Positions 51,891 through 60,669 of a stretch of DNA of 64,000 bases are shown piece after piece. Each line of letters starts with the position of its first letter. The stretch's first letter is position 1. The DNA is taken from contig NZ_NSDM01000024.1 of NCBI RefSeq assembly GCF_030852425.1, positions 1 through 64,000 on the forward strand, read 5' to 3'. The DNA is from Saccharothrix longispora (GTDB lineage: Bacteria; Actinomycetota; Actinomycetes; Mycobacteriales; Pseudonocardiaceae). The notes beneath the pieces are model-generated. The model worked only from the letters and a program-made list of their open reading frames with translations, ran no database searches and had not been told where the DNA came from. The position numbers were made by a program, and so were the translations under genes.

Positions 51891-53467
51891 CGGGCCACCT
51901 CCGGCAGCCACACGTCGAACGACGCGCCACCCAGTTCCGAATCGGAGATCTCCACGCGGCCGTTCCGCCGGGTGACCACCCTGGACACCAACGCCAGTCC
52001 AATCCCTCGTCCGTGCGCGCCCCGCGGCGCCTTCGAGCTGACCCCGAGGGTGAAGATCCGGCCGCGTTGCGACCGCTCCACCCCCGGGCCGTCGTCGTCG
52101 ACCACGACCCGCACGCCCGTGGTGTCCGACCGCACCAGCACGCGCACGGTGCCCCCGGCGGACACGGCGTCGACGGCGTTGTCGAGCAGGTTGCCCAGCA
52201 CGGTGAGCGCGTCGTCGCCGGTGCGGGCGTCGACCGTGGAGGCCGGGTCCAGGCGCAGCGCCACGCCGCGCTCGTGCGCGGTGGAGGACTTCGCCAGCAG
52301 CAGCGCGGCCAGCGCCGGGTCGGCCATCGCGCCGCCGATGATGCCGGAGGTCACCGAGCCGGCGCCGCCGACCCGTTCGATGTAGGCGACGGCGTCCTCG
52401 CGCCGGTCCAGCTCCACCAGGCCGCTGATCACGTGCAGGTGGTTGGTGAACTCGTGGGCCTGCGCCCGCAGCACCTCGGTGACGGTGCGCTGCCCGTCGA
52501 GCTCGCGCAGCGCGTCGTGCAGCTCGGTGCGGTCACGCAGGGTGAGCACGACGCCGACGGGGCGGCCGTGGGTCTTGGCGGTGGTGCGGTTGGCGACGAG
52601 GACGCGTTCGCCGGCGAGCACGAGCCGGTCGACCACGTCGTCCACGCCGCGGGCGAGGTCGAGCAGGCCGCCGTCCTCCAGCACGTCGGCGGCGGGCCTG
52701 CCGGTCGGGTCCTCGGTGAGGCCGAGCAGCCGCACCGCCTCGTCGTTGACCAGGGCGAGGCGTTCGCGGTCGTCGAGGGCGACCACGCCCTCGCGGATGC
52801 CGTGCAGCATCGCGTCGCGGGTCTCCAGCAGCTGCGCGATCTCCGCCGGTTCCAGCTTGAACGTCCGCTTGCGGACCAGCTGCGTGACCAGGGCCGCGCC
52901 CAGCACGCCGACGAGCGCCGCGGCGGCGAGCCAGCCGATCAGCTCGGGCAGGTCCTCGGCGAGGTCGGCGGCCAGTTGGCTCTCCAGGATGCCCACCGAC
53001 GCCATGCCGATGATCTCGCCGTCCGGCGAGCGGATGGGCACCTTCGCGCGCAGCGACGTGCCCAGGGTGCCGGTCTCGGTGCCGACGAACACGCGGCCCG
53101 ACAGCGCGGTGCTGGGATCGGTGGACACCATCTCGCCGATGCGCGCCGGGTCGGGGTGGGCGTAGCGGACGCCGGTGCGGTCGGTGACCACGACGTAGGT
53201 GACGTTGGAGGCGTTGCGGATCAGCTGGGCCAGCGGCTGGATGGTGCCGGCCGGGTCGGGCGCGTCGAAGGCTTCCACGACGGTGGGCAGTCGTGCGACG
53301 CTCTCGGCGACCGACAGCATCCGGTCCTTGTACGAGTCGCGGATGCGGTCGCTCTGCAGCTTCGCCGCCATCAGCCCCGCCGCGCACACCGTGATCAGCA
53401 CGATGACCACCTGCAACATGAGCAGGGAGACACCCAGGGGGACCGAACGGCGGCGCATGTGGGGCAT
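51887..53467 (-). CDS. CitA/DcuS-type sensor histidine kinase
   Basis: A 526-residue kinase: TM1 (LGVSLLMLQVVIVLITVCAAGL), an extracytoplasmic PAS/Cache domain with the carboxylate-binding pattern NVTYVVVTDRTGVRYAHPDPARIGE, TM2 (LIGWLAAAALVGVLGAALV), a cytoplasmic PAS, a phospho-acceptor His338 in AHEFTNHLH, and an HATPase domain (NLLDNAVDAV, DDGPGV, GRGIGLAL). Citrate/C4-dicarboxylate sensor family. ATG 53467 (or 53458) has no ribosome site and may be leaderless. Confidence 0.93.
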   Translation of the reverse strand: MPHMRRRSVPLGVSLLMLQVVIVLITVCAAGLMAAKLQSDRIRDSYKDRMLSVAESVARLPTVVEAFDAPDPAGTIQPLAQLIRNASNVTYVVVTDRTGVRYAHPDPARIGEMVSTDPSTALSGRVFVGTETGTLGTSLRAKVPIRSPDGEIIGMASVGILESQLAADLAEDLPELIGWLAAAALVGVLGAALVTQLVRKRTFKLEPAEIAQLLETRDAMLHGIREGVVALDDRERLALVNDEAVRLLGLTEDPTGRPAADVLEDGGLLDLARGVDDVVDRLVLAGERVLVANRTTAKTHGRPVGVVLTLRDRTELHDALRELDGQRTVTEVLRAQAHEFTNHLHVISGLVELDRREDAVAYIERVGGAGSVTSGIIGGAMADPALAALLLAKSSTAHERGVALRLDPASTVDARTGDDALTVLGNLLDNAVDAVSAGGTVRVLVRSDTTGVRVVVDDDGPGVERSQRGRIFTLGVSSKAPRGAHGRGIGLALVSRVVTRRNGRVEISDSELGGASFDVWLPEVAR

Positions 53468-53609
53468 TCTGGCCTATCGCCTGTGAGCCGGGCCACGACC
53501 TAAACGACCAATACGGCCCTTACGAACTATGTGACGCCTCACCCGATCGAGTGGATCTAGGGTCCGGCCACCAGCACGACGGCGCGCTGGGTGGAACACG
53601 GAGGACCCG

Positions 53610-54593
53610 ATGGCAGGACAGCACACCCGACTCCTCGCGGCCGTGGCCGCCGCGGGCCTGGTGCTCGCGGGGTGTGGCGGCGGAGGAAGCGGCGTCTCGG
53701 CGACCGACGACGTCGACCGGCTCGAGATCATGGCCCCGGCGGACCCGGGCGGCGGCTGGGACCAGACCGCGCGCGCGATGCAGGCGGCCATCAGCGGAGC
53801 CGACCTCGCCGGATCGGTGCAGGTCAGCAACGTCGGCGGCGCGGGCGGCACGGTCGGCCTGCAGAAGCTCGCGAACGAGAGGTCCGACAGCTACCTGATG
53901 GTGACCGGCCTGGTCATGGTCGGCGCGGTCGAGACCAACGAGGTCGACAAGCGCCTGGAGGACACCACCCCGATCGCCCGCCTCACCGCCGAGGACGAGG
54001 TCGTCGTGGTGCCCGCCGACTCGCCGTACCAGACCATTGACGACCTGCTCGCGGCCGTCGCCGAGAAGGGCCAGGGCGTGTCGATCACCGGCGGCTCCGC
54101 CGGCGGCACCGACCACATCCTCGCCGCGATGCTGCTCAAGGCCAAGGACATCGACCCGGCCAAGCTCAACTACGTGGCCTACTCCGGCGGCGGCGAGTCG
54201 CTGGCCGCGCTGCTGGGCGGCAAGGTCGACGCCGGCATCTCCGGTGTCGGCGAGTACGTCGAGCAGATCAAGGCGGGCAAGCTGCGCGCGCTGGGCACCT
54301 CCGGCCCGAAGGAGCACCCCGAGATCAAGGCACCGACGTTCAAGCAGGTCGGGACCGGTGTGGAACTGATCAACTGGCGCGGTGTCGTGGCGCCCGGCTC
54401 CATCTCCGTGGCGGCCAAGGACCGCCTGGTCAAGCTGGTCACCGACATGCACGCGAGCCCGCAGTGGCAGGAGGAGCTGAAGAAGAAGGGCTGGACCGAC
54501 ACGTTCCAGACCGGGCACGACTTCAACACGTTCCTCACCACCGAGATCGGCCGCATCCAGCCGGTGCTCAAGGAGATCGGCCTCGTGAAGTGA
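53610..54593 (+). CDS. tctC: Tricarboxylate-binding protein TctC
   Basis: A 327-residue Bug/TctC-family receptor. The lipobox VLAGC gives lipidated Cys22; then IMAPADPGGGWDQTARAMQ, the conserved ligand-binding start of the family, NVGGAGGTVGL and GGGESLAALLGGKVDAGI. GGAGG ribosome site. It captures citrate-like substrates for TctAB and is divergent from the two-component system. Confidence 0.95.
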   Translation: MAGQHTRLLAAVAAAGLVLAGCGGGGSGVSATDDVDRLEIMAPADPGGGWDQTARAMQAAISGADLAGSVQVSNVGGAGGTVGLQKLANERSDSYLMVTGLVMVGAVETNEVDKRLEDTTPIARLTAEDEVVVVPADSPYQTIDDLLAAVAEKGQGVSITGGSAGGTDHILAAMLLKAKDIDPAKLNYVAYSGGGESLAALLGGKVDAGISGVGEYVEQIKAGKLRALGTSGPKEHPEIKAPTFKQVGTGVELINWRGVVAPGSISVAAKDRLVKLVTDMHASPQWQEELKKKGWTDTFQTGHDFNTFLTTEIGRIQPVLKEIGLVK

Positions 54594-55147
54594 CCTCGCC
54601 CGCCACACCGTCCCCGGCCTCCGGGCCGGGGACGGCCCCGTCGGGCACCCCGACCCGGTCGGCGAAGGTCGAGGAGTACGTCTTCGCGGCCCTGGTCGTC
54701 GCGCTCGGCGTGTTCACGCTCGTCGACGCCACCACCATCACCGCGCGCAACCAGGCGGGCGGCGTCGGGCCCCGCGCGTTCCCCTACGCGGTGGGCGCGC
54801 TGCTCGTCGTCACCGGCATCGCCGCGATCGTGGCCACCGCCCGCGGCAGGCTCGGCGAGGCCGAGGACGCCGAGGACGTCGACGACTCGGTGCGCACCGA
54901 CTGGCTCACCGTCGGCAAGCTCGTCGTCGTGCTGGTCGCGCACCTGCTGCTGATCGACCCGGTCGGCTGGCCGGTCGCCGCCGTCGTGCTGTTCGCGGGC
55001 GCGGCGTGGACGCTGGGCGCGGTCTGGTGGAAGGCACTGCTCGTCGCCGTCGTGCTGGCGCTGGTCGTGCAGGTCGTGTTCGCCGCCGGGCTGGGCCTGT
55101 CGCTGCCCGCCGGCGTCTTCGAGGGGGTGCCACTCCTCGATGGGTGA
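54590..55147 (+). CDS. tctB: Tricarboxylate transporter small subunit TctB
   Basis: A 185-residue four-helix membrane protein: a Pro/Ser-rich cytoplasmic lead, VFAALVVALGVFTLVDATTI, GPRAFPYAVGALLVVTGI (the typical GP-FP of TctB), WLTVGKLVVVLVAHLLLI and a last long helix. GTG start overlaps tctC (GTGA); its end overlaps tctA by 8 bp. Confidence 0.93.
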   Translation: MTSPATPSPASGPGTAPSGTPTRSAKVEEYVFAALVVALGVFTLVDATTITARNQAGGVGPRAFPYAVGALLVVTGIAAIVATARGRLGEAEDAEDVDDSVRTDWLTVGKLVVVLVAHLLLIDPVGWPVAAVVLFAGAAWTLGAVWWKALLVAVVLALVVQVVFAAGLGLSLPAGVFEGVPLLDG

Positions 55148-56642
55148 CTGGGCCGCACTGCTGGAGGGCTTCGCGACCGCCGCGCAGCCCGAGTACCTGC
55201 TCTACGCCCTGCTGGGCGTCACGCTGGGCACCGCCGTGGGCGTGCTGCCCGGCATCGGGCCGGCGATGACGGTGGCGCTGCTGCTGCCGCTGACCTACAC
55301 GCTCGAACCCACCGCCGCGCTGATCATCTTCGCGGGCATCTACTACGGCGGCATGTACGGCGGGTCCACGACCTCGATCCTGCTCAACACACCCGGCGAG
55401 TCGTCCTCCGTCGTCACCGCGCTGGAGGGCAACCGGATGGCCAAGGCCGGGCGCGGCGCCGCCGCCCTGGCCACCGCCGCGATCGGCTCGTTCGTGGCGG
55501 GCACCATCGCCACGGTGCTGCTCACCGCGCTCGCGCCGACCATCGCCGACGTCGCGGTGCAGCTCGGCCCGGCCGACTACGTGGCGCTGATGGTCGTCGC
55601 GTTCACCACCGTCGCCGCCCTGCTGGGCTCCTCGCCGGCGCGCGGCCTGGCGTCGCTGGGCCTGGGCCTGTTCCTGGGACTGGTCGGCACCGACACCCTC
55701 ACCGGGCAGCAGCGCTTCACCCTGGGCGTGGCGACGCTGTCCGACGGCATCGACGTCGTGGTGGTCGCGGTCGGCGTGTTCGCCGTCGGCGAGGCGCTGT
55801 ACGTGGCCGCGCGGCTGCGGCACGGGCCGGTCGAGGTGGTGCCGGTGGGCGGCAGGTGGATGACCGGCGAGTTCTGGCGGCGCTCCTGGAAGCCGTGGCT
55901 GCGCGGCACGTTCATCGGTTTCCCGATCGGCACCGTCCCGGCGGGCGGCGCGGACGTCTCGACGTTCCTGTCGTACGCGGCGGAGAAGAAGCTGTCGAAG
56001 CGGCCCGAGGAGTTCGGCAAGGGCGCGATCGAGGGCGTGGCCGGTCCCGAGGCGGCCAACAACGCCGCCGCGGCCGGTGTCCTGGTGCCGCTGCTGACCC
56101 TGGGCCTGCCCACCACCGCCACCGCGGCGGTGATCGTGGCCGCGTTCCAGAGCTACGGCATCCAGCCGGGGCCGCTGTTGTTCACGAACAACTCGGAGAT
56201 GGTGTGGGCGCTGATCGCGTCGCTCTACATCGGCAACGTGATGCTGCTCGTGCTCAACCTGCCCCTGGTCAAGATCTGGGTGAAGGTGCTGCAGATCCCG
56301 CGGCCGTACCTGTACGCGGGCATCCTGCTGTTCGCCGCGCTGGGCACCTACGCGGTGAACTTCGTGGTGGACGACCTGGTCGTACTGCTGATCATCGGCC
56401 TGGTCGGGTTCTTCATGCGGCGCCACGGCTACCCTGTGGCGCCGCTGGTCGTCGGCCTGATCCTGGGCCCGATGGCCGAGGAGCAGGTGCGCCGCACCCT
56501 CCAGATCAGCGAGGGCGACCTGTCCGCGCTGGTCACCAGCCCGTTCGCGGCGGTCGCCTACTCGATCCTCGCGCTGGTCCTGGTCCTGGCGACGGTGCTC
56601 CGACTCCGCCGCCGCAGGACCCCCGTCACCACGGGGGCCTGA
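55140..56642 (+). CDS. tctA: Tricarboxylate transporter large subunit TctA
   Basis: A 500-residue, 10-12-helix permease: GVLPGIGPAMTVALLLPLTY and GIYYGGMYGGSTTSILLNTPGE (the TctA substrate motif), TFIGFPIGTVPAGGADVSTFLSY, and EGVAGPEAANNAAAAGVLVPLLTLGLP in the second half, matching the inverted repeat of the family. Ends at the hairpin cluster. Confidence 0.95.
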   Translation: MGDWAALLEGFATAAQPEYLLYALLGVTLGTAVGVLPGIGPAMTVALLLPLTYTLEPTAALIIFAGIYYGGMYGGSTTSILLNTPGESSSVVTALEGNRMAKAGRGAAALATAAIGSFVAGTIATVLLTALAPTIADVAVQLGPADYVALMVVAFTTVAALLGSSPARGLASLGLGLFLGLVGTDTLTGQQRFTLGVATLSDGIDVVVVAVGVFAVGEALYVAARLRHGPVEVVPVGGRWMTGEFWRRSWKPWLRGTFIGFPIGTVPAGGADVSTFLSYAAEKKLSKRPEEFGKGAIEGVAGPEAANNAAAAGVLVPLLTLGLPTTATAAVIVAAFQSYGIQPGPLLFTNNSEMVWALIASLYIGNVMLLVLNLPLVKIWVKVLQIPRPYLYAGILLFAALGTYAVNFVVDDLVVLLIIGLVGFFMRRHGYPVAPLVVGLILGPMAEEQVRRTLQISEGDLSALVTSPFAAVAYSILALVLVLATVLRLRRRRTPVTTGA

Positions 56643-56660
56643 ACACGCACCCCGCCGGGC

Positions 56661-56681
56661 GTGGACGTACGACTCGCCCGG
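56661..56681 (+). repeat. Single copy of the GGACGTACGACTCGC repeat
   Basis: GTGGACGTACGACTCGCCCGG, directly 5' of the large hairpin and sharing 15 identical bases with its left arm. Confidence 0.6.
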
Positions 56682-56728
56682 CCCGGACGTACGACTCGCG
56701 GTACCCACCCGCGAGTCGTACGTCCGGG
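56682..56728. terminator. 20-bp perfect hairpin between tctA and the acetyltransferase
   Basis: CCCGGACGTACGACTCGCGG (56682-56701) pairs perfectly with CCGCGAGTCGTACGTCCGGG (56709-56728) over TACCCAC. The genes on both sides end here (convergent), so it can stop both. With the extra copy upstream it looks like a mobile or repeat-family palindrome reused as terminator. Confidence 0.75.
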
Positions 56729-56764
56729 ACCTGTGAGTTCCGCGTTCGGGCTCCGGGGCCGCGG

Positions 56765-57322
56765 TCAGAGGTGGCGGATCACGCGGGCGGGGTTGCCGAC
56801 CGCCACCACGTTCGCGGGCAGGTCCCGGGTCACCACCGCGCCGGCGCCCACCACGGTGTTCTCCCCGATGGTCACGCCCGGCAGCACGATCACGCCGCCG
56901 CCCAGCCACACGTTGTCGCCGATGGTGATGGGGTGGGCGCCCTCCCACTTCTCCCGGCGCGGCCCCGGCTCGACCGGATGGGTGGGCGTGAGCAGTTGCA
57001 CGTTCGGCCCGATCTGCACGTCCGCGCCGATCACGATGGGCGCCACGTCCAGCGCGACCAACCCGAAGTTCGCGAACGAGCGGTCGCCCACCCGGATGTT
57101 CCAGCCGAAGTCGACCCGGAGCGGCGGCCGGATCACCACGCCCTCGCCGACCGCGCCCAGGTGCTCGGCCAGCAGTCGGTGCCGCTGCGCGCCGTCGCGC
57201 GCGCCGGTGGCGTTGTAGGCGGCCATGAAGTCGTCGGCGCGCAGCACGTCCTGCTCCAGCGAGGCGTCGGCGACGTACGGCTCGCCGGCGAGCATCCGCT
57301 CGCGCATGGTCGGTTCGGGCAT
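56765..57322 (-). CDS. Maltose/galactoside O-acetyltransferase (left-handed beta-helix)
   Basis: A 185-residue hexapeptide acetyltransferase of the Maa/LacA type: MLAGEPYVADASLEQD at the N terminus, RPPLRVDFGWNIRVGDRSFANFG, the catalytic-loop LLTPTHPVEPGPRREKWEGAHP with the family His, and GDNVWLGGGVIVLPGVTIGENTVVGAGAVVTRDLP. It acetylates a sugar with acetyl-CoA. ATG 57322 chosen; ribosome site weak. Divergent from kdd. Confidence 0.92.
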   Translation of the reverse strand: MPEPTMRERMLAGEPYVADASLEQDVLRADDFMAAYNATGARDGAQRHRLLAEHLGAVGEGVVIRPPLRVDFGWNIRVGDRSFANFGLVALDVAPIVIGADVQIGPNVQLLTPTHPVEPGPRREKWEGAHPITIGDNVWLGGGVIVLPGVTIGENTVVGAGAVVTRDLPANVVAVGNPARVIRHL

Positions 57323-57367
57323 GTCACGACCGTACTGGGCGCGACTCTTGCGCACTCTCGCCGGTTC

Positions 57368-57379
57368 GCGTGAAGATAT
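57368..57379. promoter_or_regulatory. Second copy of the kamA/kdd 12-bp motif
   Basis: GCGTGAAGATAT, 34 bp before the kdd start, identical to 46391-46402 before kamA. Confidence 0.5.
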
Positions 57380-57413
57380 CGGCGTCTAGCAGCACTCTGG
57401 CCGAAGGATTTCC

Positions 57414-58436
57414 ATGACGTCGATGTCGTCGTACGGTCTGCACCGCGTCCTGCACCCCGCCGGCGTGCTGCCGCAGCAGGCCTGGCGCCTGGACGCCGAC
57501 GACACCTGCGGCCCCGACGAGGTCGTCCTGGACGTCGAACGCCTCAACCTCGACGCCGCCTCCTACCGGCAGTTGCGCGAGCAGCACGGCGTCGACGGCG
57601 TGCGCCGCGCCGTGCTCGACATCGTCGCCGAGCGCGGCAAGATGCAGAACCCCGCCACCGGTTCGGGCGGCATGCTGCTGGGCACCGTGCGCGCCGTCGG
57701 CCCGGACTCCCCGCTGGGCCTGCGGGTGGGGGACCGCGTCGCCACCCTCGTCTCGCTCACCCTGACCCCGCTGCGCGTCATCGACGATCTGCGCCGCTGG
57801 GACGGCGCCTCCGAGCAGGTCCCCTGCACCGGCACCGCCGTGCTGTTCGGCCGCTCCATCGCCGCCGTGCTGCCCGACGACCTGCCCGACGAACTCGCGC
57901 TGTCCGTGCTCGACGTGTGCGGCGCGCCCGCCCTGACCGACCGCGTCGTGCGCCGCCGCGCGGCACCGTCCGTGCTGGTCCTGGGCGGCGGGGGCAAATC
58001 CGGGTCGTTGTCGCTGGCCGCCGCCCGTCGCGCCGGCGCGGGCCGGCTCACCGCCCTGGTGCCCACCGATGCCGAGGCCGACGCCGTGCGCGCCGCCGGG
58101 CTGGCCGACACCGTCGTCGTCGCCGACGCCCGCGACCCGATCGCCGTGGCCGACGCCGTGGACCGGCCCGCCGACGTGACGGTCGTGTGCGTCGACGTGC
58201 CCGGCTGCGAGCACGGCGCGATCCTCGCCACGGCGGACGGCGGCACGATCGTGTTCTTCTCGATGGCCACCTCCTTCCCGGCCGCCGCCCTGGGCGCCGA
58301 GGGGCTGGCCGCCGACGTGGAGATGCTCATCGGCAACGGTTACGTGCCAGGTCATGCCGCGTTCGCCCTCGACCTGCTGCGCGCCGAACCTGCCGTGCGG
58401 GCGCTGTTCGAGCACAGGCAGACTCAGCAAGCGTGA
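57414..58436 (+). CDS. kdd: L-erythro-3,5-diaminohexanoate dehydrogenase
   Basis: A 340-residue NAD(P)-dependent deaminating dehydrogenase of the lysine fermentation pathway. Family blocks: GLHRVLHPAGVLPQQAWRLD at the start, LNLDAASYRQLREQ, ERGKMQNPATGSGGMLLGTV, and a nucleotide loop VLVLGGGGKSGSLSLAAAR. It turns 3,5-diaminohexanoate (made by KamDE) into 3-keto-5-aminohexanoate. GAAGGA 8 nt before ATG 57414. First gene of a coupled six-gene operon. Confidence 0.9.
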   Translation: MTSMSSYGLHRVLHPAGVLPQQAWRLDADDTCGPDEVVLDVERLNLDAASYRQLREQHGVDGVRRAVLDIVAERGKMQNPATGSGGMLLGTVRAVGPDSPLGLRVGDRVATLVSLTLTPLRVIDDLRRWDGASEQVPCTGTAVLFGRSIAAVLPDDLPDELALSVLDVCGAPALTDRVVRRRAAPSVLVLGGGGKSGSLSLAAARRAGAGRLTALVPTDAEADAVRAAGLADTVVVADARDPIAVADAVDRPADVTVVCVDVPGCEHGAILATADGGTIVFFSMATSFPAAALGAEGLAADVEMLIGNGYVPGHAAFALDLLRAEPAVRALFEHRQTQQA

Positions 58437-59983
58437 TTACTCTGCTCGTGGGTGGGCGCATCCACTCGCCGACCAACCCCGACGCCACCGCGATGGCCGT
58501 GGACGACGACACCGTGGTGTGGCTGGGCCAGGACCCCGTGGGCCGCGCCCTGCACCCGGACGCCCGCGTCGTCGACCTGGGCGGCGCGTTCGTCGCGCCC
58601 GCCTTCGTCGACGCCCACGTGCACGCCACCTCGGCGGGCCTGCTGCTCACCGGCCTGGACCTGACCGGCTGCCGCTCGCTGCGCGACCTGCTCGACGCCG
58701 TGCGCGCCGCCCCCGGCCCCCTGGTGTGGGGCCACGGCTGGGACGAGACCGCCTGGCCCGAGCGGCGGCCCCCGACCCGCGCGGAACTCGACGACGCCGC
58801 CGCCGGCAAGCGCGTCTACCTCTCGCGCATCGACGTGCACTCCGCCCTGGCCTCCACGGCCCTGCTCGACCTCGTCCCCGCCGCCCGCGACGCCGACGGT
58901 TTCACCCCCGACGGCCCCCTCTCCCGGGCCGCCCACCACCACGTGCGCGGCGCCGCCAAGGACGCCATCCCCGCCGACCGCCGCCGCGCCGCCCAGCGGG
59001 CGTTCCTGCACCACGCCGCCTCGCGCGGCATCGCCTCCGTCCACGAGTGCGCCGGCCCCGACATCTCCAGCCGCGACGACCTGGCCGACCTGCTGGCCAC
59101 CGACCTGCTCGACGTCGTCGGCTACTGGGGCTCGACCGACGGCGTCGACCTGCCCGTGCGCGGCCTGGCGGGCGACCTGTTCGTCGACGGCGCACTGGGT
59201 TCCCGCACCGCCGCCCTGCGCAGCCCCTACGCCGACGCCGACACCACCGGCGCCCTCTACCTCGACGCGGACGCCATCGCCGAGCACCTGGTGGCCTGCA
59301 CCCGCGCCGGCGTGCAGGGCGGGTTCCACGTCATCGGCGACGCCGCCGTGGCCGCCGTCGTGGACGGCTTCGCCAAGGCCGCGGCGGTCGTGGGCACCCC
59401 CGCCCTGGCCGCCCGCCACCACCGCCTCGAACACCTGGAGATGGTCACCGCCGAGCAGGCCGCGGCGCTGGCCTCCCACGGCGCGGTCGCCTCCGTGCAG
59501 CCCCTGTTCGACCACGCCTGGGGCGGCCCGGACGGCATGTACGCCCAGCGCCTGGGGGTCGAGCGGGGAACGGCGCTCAACCCGTTCTCCCGGCTGGCCG
59601 CCGCCGGGATGATCCTGGCCCTGGGCTCGGACGCGCCGGTGACCCCGGTGGACCCGTGGGCGGCGGTGAAGGCGGCGGTGCACCACCGCACCGAGGGGCA
59701 CGGCATCTCCCCGCGCGCGGCGTTCAACGCCCACACCCGGGGCGGCTGGCGGGCCGCGGGCGTCGACGACGGCGTCACCGGCACCCTCCAGCCCGGCGCG
59801 CCCGCCACCTACGCGGTGTGGGACGCCGCCGACCTGGAGGTCGCCGCCCCCGACAGCCGCGTGCAGCGCTGGTCCACCGACCCGCGCTCCCGCGTCCCGG
59901 CCCTGCCCGCCCTCGACGGCCCCGCACCGGTGTGCCTGCGCACCGTGCTGCGCGGGCGCACGATCTTCGAGGGGGACCTGTGA
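58433..59983 (+). CDS. YtcJ-type amidohydrolase
   Basis: A 516-residue metal-dependent amidohydrolase: FVDAHVHATSAGLLLTGLDLTGC (HxH metal site), GHGWDETAWPERRPPTRAELD (family block), SRIDVHSALAST, FHVIGDAAVAAVVDGF, HRLEHLEMV, and LALGSDAPVTPVDPW with the last Asp. Substrates of such proteins are usually N-acyl amines or amides; in a lysine operon it could deacylate an N-acyl intermediate, which is an inference only. It overlaps kdd and the TIR gene by 4 bp each. Confidence 0.88.
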   Translation: MITLLVGGRIHSPTNPDATAMAVDDDTVVWLGQDPVGRALHPDARVVDLGGAFVAPAFVDAHVHATSAGLLLTGLDLTGCRSLRDLLDAVRAAPGPLVWGHGWDETAWPERRPPTRAELDDAAAGKRVYLSRIDVHSALASTALLDLVPAARDADGFTPDGPLSRAAHHHVRGAAKDAIPADRRRAAQRAFLHHAASRGIASVHECAGPDISSRDDLADLLATDLLDVVGYWGSTDGVDLPVRGLAGDLFVDGALGSRTAALRSPYADADTTGALYLDADAIAEHLVACTRAGVQGGFHVIGDAAVAAVVDGFAKAAAVVGTPALAARHHRLEHLEMVTAEQAAALASHGAVASVQPLFDHAWGGPDGMYAQRLGVERGTALNPFSRLAAAGMILALGSDAPVTPVDPWAAVKAAVHHRTEGHGISPRAAFNAHTRGGWRAAGVDDGVTGTLQPGAPATYAVWDAADLEVAAPDSRVQRWSTDPRSRVPALPALDGPAPVCLRTVLRGRTIFEGDL

Positions 59984-60666
59984 AGGTCTTCACCTCCTGG
60001 TCGGGCCCCGAGACCAAGCAGTTCGCCTCGTTCCTGCACGAGTGGCTGCAACTGGTGATCCAGTCGGTCACACCGTGGATGTCGGAGAAGGACATCGCCA
60101 AGGTCCGGCCGAGCATGGTCGAACTGGGCGCCGAACTGGAGGACACCGCGTTCGGGATCGTCGTGCTCACCGCCGCCGACCGGTCTTCGCCGTGGATCAA
60201 CTTCGAGGCCGGGGCCGTCTCCAAGAGCGTCGGCCAGGCCAGCGTCGTCCCACTGCTGCCGGACCTGGGGAAGACCGACGTCGTCGGGCCGCTCAGCCAG
60301 TTCCAGGCCGTCGACGCGACCGACCGCGAGGAGGTCCTGCACCTGCTCGCCACGATCAACGCGCAGCTGCCCGCTCCCCCGTCGGAGACCCGGCTGGCGC
60401 GCTTCCTCGACCGCGAATGGCCTTCCCTCCACGACGCGGTGACCGCGTTCCGCGCGGCCGTCCCGCACACCGGCGAGGTGCGCTCCGACCGCGACATCCT
60501 CAACGAGGTCCTGCTGGTGGTGAGGGAACTGGGCCGATTCGACCCCGACGCGAACCGGCCCAGCCAGCGCGTCCACATCGAGTCCGGCCCGGTCCACCTC
60601 TACCTCCGCGACCCGGAGACCGCGGACATCAACTTCCCGCGATCACCTCAGCACGGACAGGAGTGA
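59980..60666 (+). CDS. TIR-domain protein inside the lysine operon
   Basis: A 228-residue protein. Residues ~1-140 are a bacterial TIR domain: VKVFTSWSGPETKQFASFLHEWL, VTPWMSEKDI, FGIVVLTAADRSSPWINFEAGAVSKS with the putative catalytic Glu76 (the NADase Glu of TIR enzymes), and PLSQFQAV. The C-terminal ~80 residues (ILNEVLLVVRELGRFDP) are predicted helical, possibly for self-association. TIR proteins are usually in defence or signalling loci; here it is coupled by 4-bp overlap to the amidohydrolase and lies 3 bp before kamD. No effector partner is seen. Confidence 0.88.
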   Translation: MKVFTSWSGPETKQFASFLHEWLQLVIQSVTPWMSEKDIAKVRPSMVELGAELEDTAFGIVVLTAADRSSPWINFEAGAVSKSVGQASVVPLLPDLGKTDVVGPLSQFQAVDATDREEVLHLLATINAQLPAPPSETRLARFLDREWPSLHDAVTAFRAAVPHTGEVRSDRDILNEVLLVVRELGRFDPDANRPSQRVHIESGPVHLYLRDPETADINFPRSPQHGQE

Positions 60667-60669
60667 CAC

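Noticed and set aside
49570..52002. An 810-codon minus-strand frame opposite the GH13 and response-regulator region
   Set aside because: Antisense of the GH13 gene; composition His/Val/Arg-rich, no motifs.
51219..53467. Possible DcuS/DcuR control of the GH13 operon
   Set aside because: The genes converge and have separate promoters; the divergent TctCBA operon is the standard target for this kinase family.
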